Positions 1-8,294 of a stretch of 64,000 nt of DNA are shown here, in pieces (positions within the stretch are counted from its first letter, which is position 1; each line of letters starts with the position of its first letter). The stretch is from assembly GCF_020073815.1 (NCBI RefSeq), contig NZ_JAIQZJ010000016.1, forward strand, positions 100,963 to 164,962, written 5' to 3'. The notes below the pieces were generated by a model that ran no database searches, was not told the DNA's origin, and worked only from the letters and a program-made list of their open reading frames with translations. The stretch is from Nocardioides mangrovi (GTDB taxonomy: Bacteria > Actinomycetota > Actinomycetes > Propionibacteriales > Nocardioidaceae). Position numbers and translations under genes: made by a program.

Positions 1-1299
1 GTCGTTTCGGATGGCCATGCGCTTGCGCCCGTTAGGGATGTTCCGCGCAAGTGTCACGACGTGCGCACAACCGTGGCGTGCCGCGAGTTCAGTCACGATC
101 TGCGTCGTCGGGATCCGGTTCCCAGAGATGCTTCGTTCGCCAAGCGTCCAGAACTGAAACGCCCCGGCGCGCAACTGACGATTGATCGCCATCATCGCGT
201 CGTCGAGATCGCACACGAACGTGGAAAATCGCCGCAGCCCGTCGCCAGGCAGGTCTTGCAACAGCTTGGCAGTGATCCGGACCCCATCGGAGCTGGCCCC
301 AAGCGTGGTAACCCGCTTCAGCACATCAGGCCCCGCCTTGCCCCCCAGACTGGCCACATCCGTTCGGTATGGAGTCGCGATGAGGTCGGCGAGTCGGTCA
401 CCGCCGTCGAGATCTGCTCGGTCGATCCAGGACAGCGGCAAGAAGGCGTACTGGCCGTACGGCACAGTGGTTCGGTTGTCCCCGTACGGCGGCGAAGTCA
501 TCAGAAGATCAGCCTTAACGGCTGGTGTCTTGAGCGAGCGAACATCGGCCAACCGGGTACCGATCTCGCCGGCGTAATGGCCATTTCGCGCCACCATGTC
601 AGCACTGACCAGCTGATCCCGCTGCGCCGTCGCTTCGGTGACGTTCTCGTCAGCGATCCTCTCGAACTCAATAACTGCATCAACCGAGCGTTGCTCCAGC
701 ACCGATGCCTCGTACACGTGCAATTTGAAAGTCGAGGTGCGGGAGTTGCTGACTTGCCGCACAGTCCCGGCGAGACACACCCAGTAGAAGCGCCGGACGT
801 CTCGACTTGCAACGGACGCGATGGCACGGTGGAGTTTGGTGAGCTGAATGGCCACCGGGTCAGAGAACCACTTCGCCCGGCCGCGGAAGGTGAGCATGTC
901 GGTCCGACGGTCGCGCGCAACAGTCGCGCAGATGTCCGCCAATGCTCTGCGGAGCGTCTGCTCCTTGAGTGGCCGAGCCTTGACACGCAACAGCAAGACG
1001 GCGAGCGGGTTGATGTCGACGCCGCGGAAGTCGAGGCCGCGCAGCATGGATTCCGTCATCACGGTGCCGGAGCCAGCGAACGGATCAACGACAAGTTGCC
1101 GTCGCTTCTCCGTCGCGATCCATGCGTCCAGGAGGGCACCTTGGACCTGGGGCACCATCATGGCTGGGTAGTTGAACAGCGCATGGCCCATGGTCCGTCG
1201 ACTATCAGCGGCGAATGTCCAGTAGTCGGGGTCGCTGGCCAATGGCTTGAGTAGGCGGTCGCGGAGCGCGCTGGCCGCAGGCGACGTCGTGGTGCCCAT
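1..1299 (-). CDS. DNA methyltransferase (N4-cytosine or N6-adenine), 3' end beyond window
   Basis: The reading frame is open from the left edge to an ATG at 1299, preceded by a strong AGGAGG five bases upstream. The 433 visible residues carry an AdoMet-binding motif LVVDPFAGSGT near residues 66-76 and a catalytic TSPPYGDN motif near 266-273, the signature of exocyclic-amino DNA methyltransferases. The sequence FNYPAMMVP before motif I resembles motif X. Motif I precedes the catalytic motif by about 190 residues, as in alpha or gamma class enzymes. It probably modifies DNA as half of a restriction-modification system or as an orphan; no restriction gene is visible, and any partner would lie further left. 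Base composition looks less GC-rich than the neighbours, and it lies on the integrase side of a tRNA junction, both suggesting transfer. Confidence 0.88.
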   Translation of the reverse strand, partial: MGTTTSPAASALRDRLLKPLASDPDYWTFAADSRRTMGHALFNYPAMMVPQVQGALLDAWIATEKRRQLVVDPFAGSGTVMTESMLRGLDFRGVDINPLAVLLLRVKARPLKEQTLRRALADICATVARDRRTDMLTFRGRAKWFSDPVAIQLTKLHRAIASVASRDVRRFYWVCLAGTVRQVSNSRTSTFKLHVYEASVLEQRSVDAVIEFERIADENVTEATAQRDQLVSADMVARNGHYAGEIGTRLADVRSLKTPAVKADLLMTSPPYGDNRTTVPYGQYAFLPLSWIDRADLDGGDRLADLIATPYRTDVASLGGKAGPDVLKRVTTLGASSDGVRITAKLLQDLPGDGLRRFSTFVCDLDDAMMAINRQLRAGAFQFWTLGERSISGNRIPTTQIVTELAARHGCAHVVTLARNIPNGRKRMAIRND

Positions 1300-1309
1300 T
1301 GCATCCTCC

Positions 1310-1324
1310 TTTGACCAGGTCAAA
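1310..1324. promoter_or_regulatory. Perfect 15-bp palindrome at the methyltransferase ribosome binding site
   Basis: TTTGACC-A-GGTCAAA is a perfect inverted repeat whose end touches the AGGAGG that serves the methyltransferase start. A protein bound here would block transcription or translation initiation. Controller proteins and self-repressing methyltransferases are known to act at such sites, but no regulator gene is visible in the window. The operator role is inference. Confidence 0.45.
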
Positions 1325-1805
1325 GCCGCGGGGCCGGAGCCGCCGCGGCTTCTCGAAACTGCACGTCTGACCGGCGGTACCTGCAGGTCAAGTTGACTCT
1401 ATCTAAAGGAAGGTTGACGGAACATGAAATCAACGCGTGTCGCGCGTTGGAGTCATCGATGCCCTCACGCTCTGCGGGTAGGTGACTTCGGGCTGGTTGG
1501 CGAGGTCTCCGGCACAGCCTCGACGAGGCCGCAGGACGTCCAACTCAACGCTCAACTCGTTGCAGCTCAGGTCTCTCGTTCCACTTCAGCGGCGGCCAGG
1601 CACGCTCGCTACCGCACTCACGAGTTGCGACGCGCCGTGCAGCTCGGTACCCGTGACTAGTCGCAGCCGGCGCCCGGGCACCTAACACAGCACGTTTCTC
1701 GGCCTGGGCGACTCTCGCGTCAGGTGGGACCTCGACGGGCTGCGTCATTGCAGATTCGGGCGCGCATCACTCTAGGTGGGCAGGACGCAAAGCCTCGCAC
1801 CCGTT
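1325..1805. other. Intergenic stretch between methyltransferase and integrase
   Basis: About 480 bases without a convincing gene. A plus-strand ORF at 1424-1660 has a purine-rich AGGAAGG upstream, but its translation has no recognisable motif and its composition is not gene-like. The stretch probably holds the methyltransferase promoter and the 3' flank of the integrase. Confidence 0.4.
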
Positions 1806-2822
1806 CTAGAGTTTGCCGAGGTTGAGTCGCGCAGCTTCAGCGCGGGCGCGTTCGGCAGCGGTGGCTCGGGTGTAGCGGATGAGCATGTCGGTGCGGGTCC
1901 AGCCGGCCATGGCCATGAGTCCAGATTCCGAGCCGCCGGCGGCGAGCCAGCGGTGGGCGGCGGTGTGGCGGAGCTTGTGGGGGTGAAAGCCGGTGATCTC
2001 GGCGAGTGTGGCGCGGCGGCGCAGGGCTTTGCTGAGGCCGTCGTAGCCGAACCGGGTGCCGCGGGCGCCGAGCCAGAGGGTCGGAACGTCGGCCGAGGGG
2101 TGCTGCAGCCGCAGGTCGAAGTAGGCGTGGAGGGCGCGGGTGGTGGCGGGGCCGACGGGGATGACGCGGCCTCGGCCGCCCTTGCCGTGCCGGATGGTGA
2201 TCCGGCCGCCGGGGAGGTCGAGGTCGTCGGTGTGCAGGGCGGTGACCTCGCCGATGCGGATGCCGGTCTCGAGCATGAGCCGGATGATGGCCTCGTCGCG
2301 GCGGTGGTGGAAGGTCTCGTCGGTGCGGAAGGTGGGGTGGGTGCAGGTGCGGATCAGGGCGCGCAGCTCGTCGTCGCTCAGCGGCGTGACCAGCTTCTGC
2401 CGGTGGACGGGTCCTTTCATGCCGGCGAACGGGTCGGCGGGCAGGGTCCCGGTTGCGATGGCCCAGAGGGTGAAGCGCCGGACGGCCTGGTGCCGGGTCC
2501 GGACGGTCCCGGGCGTGTTGCCGCGCTGGAGGAGGTGGACCATCCAGGTCTGCAGCGACGTCCGGACCATCGGGGCGAGGCCAGTGGTCTGGCACCAGGC
2601 TAGGTAGCGCCGGGCCCCCTCGGCGTAGAGCTTGATCGTTCCGGCGGCCTTGTTCTCGGCGCGCATGGCGAGCTGCCACTCGGGGATCAGAGCTGCGAGG
2701 CCGGCAGCACTCGGCTCGAGGGTGCTCGTCCCGACAGCGGGGGCTTCGCTCGGAGCCGGGACGCTCGAGGTGGCCGTGGCGGTGAACTGGATGCGAGGGG
2801 GCTGCATGCGGGGTGTGGTCAT
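1806..2822 (-). CDS. Tyrosine recombinase / phage-type integrase
   Basis: This 338-residue protein has an N-terminal SAM-like core-binding domain (about 43-128) and a C-terminal catalytic domain (about 145-325). Catalytic residues can be placed: Arg189 in GIRIGE, Lys214 in HGKGGRGR, His282 and Arg285 in HPHKLRH, Trp308 in the place of the second His, and the nucleophile Tyr317 in IRYTRA. It cuts and rejoins att sites by a 3'-phosphotyrosine intermediate. The gene lies about 200 bp from the 3' end of the initiator tRNA gene, the usual arrangement of an integrase beside its attachment site, so it probably inserted the element that extends left. ATG 2822 is chosen because residues upstream of it are a low-complexity repeat; the frame stays open further upstream, so the start is uncertain. 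Confidence 0.93.
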   Translation of the reverse strand: MTTPRMQPPRIQFTATATSSVPAPSEAPAVGTSTLEPSAAGLAALIPEWQLAMRAENKAAGTIKLYAEGARRYLAWCQTTGLAPMVRTSLQTWMVHLLQRGNTPGTVRTRHQAVRRFTLWAIATGTLPADPFAGMKGPVHRQKLVTPLSDDELRALIRTCTHPTFRTDETFHHRRDEAIIRLMLETGIRIGEVTALHTDDLDLPGGRITIRHGKGGRGRVIPVGPATTRALHAYFDLRLQHPSADVPTLWLGARGTRFGYDGLSKALRRRATLAEITGFHPHKLRHTAAHRWLAAGGSESGLMAMAGWTRTDMLIRYTRATAAERARAEAARLNLGKL

Positions 2823-2855
2823 GACCGCAGGCGAACACCCGCACTCCCCCGCTAG

Positions 2856-2900
2856 GTCACCCAGATCAGCCAGATCGCCTAGCTCAGCCAGCTCAGCCTG
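2856..2900. repeat. Five tandem 9-bp repeats upstream of integrase
   Basis: Five consecutive 9-mers follow the pattern (A/C/G)TCAGCCAG with a few changes: GTCACCCAG, ATCAGCCAG, ATCGCCTAG, CTCAGCCAG and CTCAGCCTG. They lie between the integrase gene and the tRNA junction. Integrases often bind short repeated arm-type sites in this position. They could instead encode a repetitive N-terminal extension of the integrase, since the frame is open. Confidence 0.55.
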
Positions 2901-2987
2901 CGGAGAGCGGTCCTGCTGTGCCGGGCAGCAGAGGCAGTGTCCGACTTTCGCGGCCGTTTGTGGACAGCTGATCAAGTCTCTAAATGC

Positions 2988-3023
2988 TTTCAGGCTCGGA
3001 ATCCGTAGATTCCGAGCCTGAAA
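2988..3023. terminator. Perfect 16-bp stem hairpin at tRNA 3' flank
   Basis: The arm TTTCAGGCTCGGAATC is followed by a four-base loop and its exact complement. It begins five bases beyond the end of the initiator tRNA gene on the minus strand. It fits a transcription terminator for the tRNA, although no clear T-run follows. It also lies where the integration junction is expected, so it may belong to the attachment region. Confidence 0.6.
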
Positions 3024-3028
3024 CTTTG

Positions 3029-3102
3029 TAGCGGGGGCAGGATTTGAACCTGCGACCTCTGGGTTATGAGCCCAGCGAGCTACCGAGCTGCTCCACCCCG
3101 CG
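3029..3102 (-). tRNA. Initiator tRNA-fMet (CAT anticodon)
   Basis: A complete cloverleaf is readable on the minus strand: acceptor CGCGGGG, anticodon loop CTCATAA, T-arm GCAGG with TTCAAAT and CCTGC, and acceptor strand CCCCGCT then A73. Position 1 is C and position 72 is T, so the first acceptor pair is mismatched, the hallmark of initiator tRNA. The CAT anticodon agrees. The 3' CCA is not encoded. The gene serves as the probable insertion site of the element to its left, and its 3' end faces the integrase. Confidence 0.95.
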
Positions 3103-3163
3103 TCGGTGAACACAACATTACAGACCGGCCCGGGGCGCGCCAAATCGGGGTCGGCCGAGCCCG

Positions 3164-6100
3164 TCAGGACGACGGGCTGGCCGACTCCGAGGAGCTGGGC
3201 TCGGTGCTGGGGGTCTCGGACGCGCCGGGCGTGCTGGACCCGCCCGAGCCGCCCGAGTTCTCCGGCAGCTGGTCGGACAGGGCGAGCGCCTGCTCGACGA
3301 GCTTCTTGCCGCGTTCCATCTCCTTGGCCCACTTCACCGAGTTCCCGTTGCGCTGGGCGGCGTCGGCGGCCTGGAAGGCCGCGTCGGCGGCCTGGAGCTT
3401 CGCGGTGATCTGCTCCCGGATCGTGCCGGTCTGGCCTCCGTTGTTGCCGTTCCCGTTCCCGTTGTTCCCGTTGTTGCCGGAGCCGCTGTTGTCGCCGCCG
3501 CCGGTGCTCGAGCCGCTGCCGCCGAGCGCGTCGTCGAGCGCCTGGGTGAAGGTCGAGCCGATGCCGACCTCGCCGCCGTACGAGACGAGCACGTAGGTGA
3601 GGACCGGGTAGCTGCCGGTGGTGCCGATGCGGGACGCGTAGACCGGCTCGACGTAGATGAGGCCACCGTCGACCGGGAGCGTCAGCAGGTTGCCGTACTG
3701 CGGTGGGTTGCCGCTGTTCTGGTAGGGCAGCAGCTCGTCGCGCACGTCCGGGTCGTTGGAGAAGTCGTTGGCGACCTGACCGGGTCCGGGCGTCTGCCCG
3801 TCGGTCATCTTGAGGACCTTGATCTTGCCGTAGTTGTCGTTGTCCGTGGCGTCGGAGTCGACCGACACGAACGCGGCGAGGTTGCTCTTGCCGTAGGGCA
3901 CGAAGTTGGAGGTCAGCGACCACACGTCCGACGGGTCGGTCGCCTCGGTGCTGGTCCCGCCCTCCTTGTTCACGAAGAGCCGGTACGGCGGCTGCAGGTG
4001 CCGGTCCACCGAGTTCGGGTCCTCGGGGACCTCCCACCGGTCGTTGCCCTGGTAGAAGTCGCCCGGGTCGGTCACGTGGTAGCGCGCGTACTGGTAGCGC
4101 TGCGCCTTGAACATGTCCTCGGGGTAGCGGAAGTGACTGAGCAGGTCGGTCGGGATCTCCGACTTCGGCGTCACCGTGCCGGGGAACGCGCCCTCCCAAG
4201 CCTTGAGGATCGGGTCCTGGTCGTCCCACTCGTAGAGCGTCACGGTGCCGTCGTAGGCGTCCACGGTCGCCTTCACCGCGTTGCGCACGTAGTTGACCTC
4301 GTCGGTCGGCAGCGTGCGGAGCCCGCTGGTGTCCTGCAGCGAGTCGTCGGTCATCGTCGCGAAGGACTCCCGCTGCGAGCTCGGGTAGCGGTCGGTCGTC
4401 GTGTAGCCGTCCAGGATCCAGACGATCTTGTGGTCGACGATCGCCGGGTAGGCGTCGCCGTCGATGGTCAGCCACGGCGCGACCTTCTCGACCGCGTCGC
4501 GCGGGTTGCGGTTGTAGAGGACCTTGCTGTTGGCGTTGACCCGCTCGGAGAGCAGGAAGTTGGGCTCGCCGAACTTCACGGCGTACATGAGCTTGTTGAA
4601 GAAGCTGCCGACCGGCACGCCGCCCTTGCCCTCGTACGTCGTCCGGGTCGTGGCGCCCGTGCCGGCGGTGGAGGAGGAGTCGTCGCTGCTCTGGTCGTCG
4701 GACGGCTTCTCCGCCGCGGTCGACGCGTCGAGGTCGAGGTCGAGCTCGACGTCCGCGGCGTCGGTGCTGGCCTTGCCCACGATCGAGTAGTCCGGGCTGT
4801 CCTCGCCGTAGTAGACCTGGGTCTCGTAGTCGCCGGTCGCGCTGCGCAGCGACCGCTGCTTGGCGTTGAGGCCCTCCGCCCACGCCGTCGCCTCGTCGTT
4901 GCCGCCGCTGTTGACCTCCGCGCCGTCGTCGGCCGGCCGCTGGTTGCCGTAGGCGGCGATGATGCCGTTGCCGTGGGTGTAGACGGTGTGCAGGTTGGAC
5001 CAGTTCTTGCTGTTGCTGCTGATGTTGTCCTGGTCGAGCTCGCGCACGCCGAGCACCACTGCCCGGTCGGTGCCGTCGACGTCGTAGCGGTCTACGTCGA
5101 GGACCGGCGCGACCGAGTAGTAGGCGAGGCCCTGCTGCTGCTGCTGGAAGGTCTTGTTGACCAGCTGCGGGTCGACCAGCGGCACCGACTTGGTCTGGGA
5201 GAGCACGCTCGCCCAGGCGTCGTTGCTGCTCGTGTCGTCGGAGTAGTCCTCGGTCGTCACGTCACCGAGGTCGTACGCCGCCCGCGTGGCGTCGATGTTC
5301 GCCTGGATGTACGGCGCCTCCTTGTCCGCCTCCGACGGCTTGACCTGGAACTGCTGGACGATGCCCGGCCAGATCAGGCCGAGCAGGATCGCCGAGACCG
5401 CGAGCAGCGCGAGGCCGACCGACGGGAGCAGCCAGGTGCGGCGCCACACGTTCACGAAGAAGAGGACCGCGCAGATGATCGAGATGCCGAGCAGGATGTT
5501 CTTCGCCGGCAGCACCGCGTGGTCGTCGGTGTAGGTCATGCCGGTGATGAGCGGACCCGACTGGTGCACGAGGTCGAAGCGGTCGAGCCAGTAGTCGCCG
5601 GCCTTGGCGAGGACGAAGAGGCCGAGGAGCACCGACAGCTGGGCCTGCGCGGCGCCGGAGAGCCGGTCGCGCGTGGCCTGCAGCCGGATCCCGCCGTAGA
5701 GGTAGTGCACGATCGCGGCCGCGATCAGCGCGATCACCAGGGCGGCCATGGCGAAGTCCACGAGGTAGTGGAGCCACGGCAGGTCGAAGACGTAGAAGCC
5801 GATGTCCTTGTGGAAGTAGGCGTCATCGGTGCCGAAGTCGCCGCCGTTGCGCCACAGGAGGTAGTCGCGCCACTCCCCGATCGCCGAGCTGCCGGCGAAG
5901 GCGCCCATCGCGACCGAGATGCCGACCAGCAGCCAGGTGCGGATCGGGGTGATCGCGTCGCGGTAGCGGTCCAGGCCGTTCTGCTCGGGCGAGTTGGGCC
6001 GGAAGAACGGCCGGAAGCGGTAGGCCAGGTAGACGTTGACGCCGACCACGACCGCCATCAGCGCGCCGAAGACCAGGAAGAGTCCGGTCTTGGTCCAGAA

Positions 6101-6292
6101 GAGGGTGCTGAAGACGTTGGAGTAGCCGCCGTACTTGTACCAGAGCCGGTCGGTGTAGATGTTGGCGAAGGTCGAGAGGCCGAGGAAGGCCAGCACGAGC
6201 ACCACCGCGGTGATGATCAGGGCCCGCGACCGCCGGGAGCCCGACCGTGGCGGCGGGGTGTCGCGCGGGTCCTCGTCGAACAGCTCACTCAT
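3164..6292 (-). CDS. UPF0182 family large membrane protein
   Basis: The 1042-residue protein begins with a short charged cytoplasmic segment and then seven predicted membrane helices (about 25-46, 70-93, 118-135, 173-200, 218-238, 260-281 and 288-313). A large extracytoplasmic domain and a low-complexity tail rich in Gly, Asn and Ser follow. This layout matches the UPF0182 family found across Actinobacteria; its function is not established. The tail beyond residue 900 contains Asn-Gly repeats and a Ser-Glu-Pro end, suggesting an exposed linker. It is the first gene of the block that resembles the mycobacterial Rv3193c neighbourhood. Confidence 0.95.
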   Translation of the reverse strand: MSELFDEDPRDTPPPRSGSRRSRALIITAVVLVLAFLGLSTFANIYTDRLWYKYGGYSNVFSTLFWTKTGLFLVFGALMAVVVGVNVYLAYRFRPFFRPNSPEQNGLDRYRDAITPIRTWLLVGISVAMGAFAGSSAIGEWRDYLLWRNGGDFGTDDAYFHKDIGFYVFDLPWLHYLVDFAMAALVIALIAAAIVHYLYGGIRLQATRDRLSGAAQAQLSVLLGLFVLAKAGDYWLDRFDLVHQSGPLITGMTYTDDHAVLPAKNILLGISIICAVLFFVNVWRRTWLLPSVGLALLAVSAILLGLIWPGIVQQFQVKPSEADKEAPYIQANIDATRAAYDLGDVTTEDYSDDTSSNDAWASVLSQTKSVPLVDPQLVNKTFQQQQQGLAYYSVAPVLDVDRYDVDGTDRAVVLGVRELDQDNISSNSKNWSNLHTVYTHGNGIIAAYGNQRPADDGAEVNSGGNDEATAWAEGLNAKQRSLRSATGDYETQVYYGEDSPDYSIVGKASTDAADVELDLDLDASTAAEKPSDDQSSDDSSSTAGTGATTRTTYEGKGGVPVGSFFNKLMYAVKFGEPNFLLSERVNANSKVLYNRNPRDAVEKVAPWLTIDGDAYPAIVDHKIVWILDGYTTTDRYPSSQRESFATMTDDSLQDTSGLRTLPTDEVNYVRNAVKATVDAYDGTVTLYEWDDQDPILKAWEGAFPGTVTPKSEIPTDLLSHFRYPEDMFKAQRYQYARYHVTDPGDFYQGNDRWEVPEDPNSVDRHLQPPYRLFVNKEGGTSTEATDPSDVWSLTSNFVPYGKSNLAAFVSVDSDATDNDNYGKIKVLKMTDGQTPGPGQVANDFSNDPDVRDELLPYQNSGNPPQYGNLLTLPVDGGLIYVEPVYASRIGTTGSYPVLTYVLVSYGGEVGIGSTFTQALDDALGGSGSSTGGGDNSGSGNNGNNGNGNGNNGGQTGTIREQITAKLQAADAAFQAADAAQRNGNSVKWAKEMERGKKLVEQALALSDQLPENSGGSGGSSTPGASETPSTEPSSSESASPSS

Positions 6293-6325
6293 GCCAGGTC
6301 TCTCCTACCTGTCCTGCGGTCCGGC

Positions 6326-6901
6326 TCACGTGCCCTGCTCCGGCTCGTCCTCGAGCGTCGCGCTCAGCAGCTCCAGCAGCCCCGGGACGAGCTCCGCGCC
6401 GCCGACGACCGACTGGTCGTCGTCGTGCGCGCGCAGCCGCAGGGCGCAGTACGTCGCGCCGGCGCGCGTCACGCCGGCCACGATCCGGACCTCCTGCCGG
6501 TCCGGGTGCTCGCGCGCGAACTCCTCGGCCGACGCCGGGTCCTCGGGGATGTGCTGGTCGGCGTCCGGCGGCAGCACGAGCCGCTCGACGACGGCCGCGC
6601 AGCCGACCACCTCGGCCGGCCAGCTGATCGACTGGAGCGCGACCTCGAGCGGCCGCTCGGGCGCGAGCTGGTCCTGCTCGATCGGGGTCAGCGACCCCTC
6701 GGCCGAGCTGTCGTCGAGCCCCATCGCGGCGGCCAGGGCCGGCTCGGCCGCGGCGAGCGCGCGGGTGTCGACCAGCGCGTAGAGCCGGGCCGGCTGGTCC
6801 CAGCCGGACGCGGCGATGTGGCTCTCGATCTCCAGGACCGCGGCGGCCAGCGCCGGGTCGACGTCGTCGAAGCCGGGCAGCTCGGGCTCGTACTCGCTCA
6901 T
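6326..6901 (-). CDS. PPA1309 family protein
   Basis: A 191-residue acidic soluble protein without signal peptide or membrane segment. The sequence, beginning MSEYEPELPGFDDVDPALAAA and containing HPDRQEVRIVAGVTRAG near 130-150, fits the actinobacterial PPA1309 family of unknown function. It lies between the UPF0182 and PDZ-Lon protease genes on the same strand with short gaps, a combination that recurs in Actinobacteria, so an operon is likely. I see no catalytic motif. Confidence 0.85.
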   Translation of the reverse strand: MSEYEPELPGFDDVDPALAAAVLEIESHIAASGWDQPARLYALVDTRALAAAEPALAAAMGLDDSSAEGSLTPIEQDQLAPERPLEVALQSISWPAEVVGCAAVVERLVLPPDADQHIPEDPASAEEFAREHPDRQEVRIVAGVTRAGATYCALRLRAHDDDQSVVGGAELVPGLLELLSATLEDEPEQGT

Positions 6902-6911
6902 CGCTGGTCCC

Positions 6912-7961
6912 TCACGAGTCCTCGCAGCTCGGCAGGTCGGCGTTCGGGTCGGCCACCCACTTCTCGACCGACTCGCGCGCGTCGTGCATGGTCGTGGCCT
7001 TCACCAGGCGCATGTCGCCGTTGGGGGCGCCCAGCGCCTCGTCGCAGTTCTCGGCCGGCACCAGGAAGAGCTCGGCGCCGGCGTTGCGGGCCCCGACGAT
7101 CTTCTGCTGGATGCCGCCGATCGAGCCGACGTGGCCCGCGGCGTCCATCGTGCCGGTGCCGGCGATGGTCTTGCCGCCGGTCAGCGACCCCGGCGTCAGG
7201 GTGTCGTAGATGCCGAGGGAGAACATCAGCCCCGCGCTCGGGCCGCCGATGGTCGGGTCGATCCCGACGGTGACGTCGAAGGGGAACTTCGTGGTCTGGG
7301 TGCCGACCTGCACCCCCACTTGCGGGTGCCCGTCGACCTGCTCGGGCGTCACGTCGACCTTCTCGGTCTCGTCGTCGCGGCGTACGACGAGGTGCAGCGT
7401 CTCGCCGGCCGGCGCGCCCTGCACGGCCACCACGACCTGGTCGGCGTTGGCGACCTGCTCGCCGTCGACCTTGGTGATCACGTCGCCCTTCTCGAGCGCG
7501 CCGTCCGCCGGGGAGTCCTTGCTGACGTCGGCGACGACCGCCTCGGTCACGTGGTAGCCGAGGTCGGTCAGCGCGGCCGCGGTCGCGGCGTCCTGCGAGG
7601 AGGTCATCTCGGCCTGGCCCTCCTGCTTGTCCGACTCCTGCGTGCCGCCCTCCTGGTAGATGGCGTCGTGGGGGTAGACCGCGGCGTCGCGGCTGATCCA
7701 GTCGTGCATCAGCTCGAAGATCGTGTTGTGCGCGTCGCGCTGGGAGACATAGACCGTCGTCATCCGCAGCTCGCCGTCGTCGCGGTAGGTCTTGTGCCCC
7801 GAGACCTGGATGATCTCGTCCCCGTCGCCGTTGGTGCCGAGCACGTTGACGGTGAGCCCGGGCTCGTAGGTGACGTAGGGCAGCGACTCGAACGCGGCCG
7901 CCACCCACAGCCCGATCAGCAGCGGCACAGCCAGGAGCCCGGCGAGGGTGCGCTGCGTCAT
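6912..7961 (-). CDS. PDZ domain-containing S16 (Lon-like) serine protease, YlbL family
   Basis: The protein has one N-terminal membrane anchor (about 5-22), an extracytoplasmic region, a PDZ domain (about 140-215) and a C-terminal Lon-type proteolytic domain. The catalytic Ser lies in GGPSAGLMFS and the Lys of the Ser-Lys dyad in GGIQQKIVGA. No ATPase domain is present, as in the membrane-bound YlbL group that degrades proteins outside the membrane. ATG 7961 places the hydrophobic anchor close to the terminus and has an AGAGG upstream; a further in-frame ATG lies at 7988. The gene ends 10 bases before the PPA1309 start. Confidence 0.92.
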   Translation of the reverse strand: MTQRTLAGLLAVPLLIGLWVAAAFESLPYVTYEPGLTVNVLGTNGDGDEIIQVSGHKTYRDDGELRMTTVYVSQRDAHNTIFELMHDWISRDAAVYPHDAIYQEGGTQESDKQEGQAEMTSSQDAATAAALTDLGYHVTEAVVADVSKDSPADGALEKGDVITKVDGEQVANADQVVVAVQGAPAGETLHLVVRRDDETEKVDVTPEQVDGHPQVGVQVGTQTTKFPFDVTVGIDPTIGGPSAGLMFSLGIYDTLTPGSLTGGKTIAGTGTMDAAGHVGSIGGIQQKIVGARNAGAELFLVPAENCDEALGAPNGDMRLVKATTMHDARESVEKWVADPNADLPSCEDS

Positions 7962-8005
7962 GCGGCCAAGCCTCTCAAACGCTGGCAAGCGACGGCCCGG
8001 CAGGC

Positions 8006-8251
8006 TCAGGACGCGCGGCGGGAGGGGCGGACGGCCACGCCGGTGCTGCGATCGCGGTCCGGTTGCGGCGCGGCGTACCCGGGCGCGGGCCGACGGCGCT
8101 TGCGGGCGTCCGGCTCGAGGGCGCCGGCGAGGCGGCGGACGGCGACCTCGCGGTCGACCTCGCCGCGACCCTCACGGCCGACCCACGCGACCCACAGCAT
8201 GGCGAGCACCGCGACGACGGCCGACGGCACGAGCCAGAGCAGGATCTCCAC
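8006..8251 (-). CDS. Small single-pass membrane protein
   Basis: An 81-residue protein starting at GTG 8251 with one hydrophobic segment, LWLVPSAVVAVLAMLWVAWV (about 5-24), then a basic cytoplasmic tail rich in Arg, Pro and Ala. The longer open frame upstream has no start with a better context, and the hydrophobic segment begins directly after GTG. It sits between the protease and moaE on the same strand. I do not recognise a family with a known function. Confidence 0.65.
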   Translation of the reverse strand: MEILLWLVPSAVVAVLAMLWVAWVGREGRGEVDREVAVRRLAGALEPDARKRRRPAPGYAAPQPDRDRSTGVAVRPSRRAS

Positions 8252-8294
8252 ACCGAGGAGGGTACGGACCCGGACGGCTCCCGCCGGGGAGGTC

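Noticed and set aside
1424..1660. Plus-strand ORF of 78 codons with AGGAAGG upstream
   Set aside because: No motif, no gene-like composition and no partner; probably chance.
2823..4883. A minus-strand open frame that would fuse the integrase to about 690 upstream residues
   Set aside because: The extra part runs through the tRNA gene and is a shifted frame of the UPF0182 gene; it is open only because of high GC.
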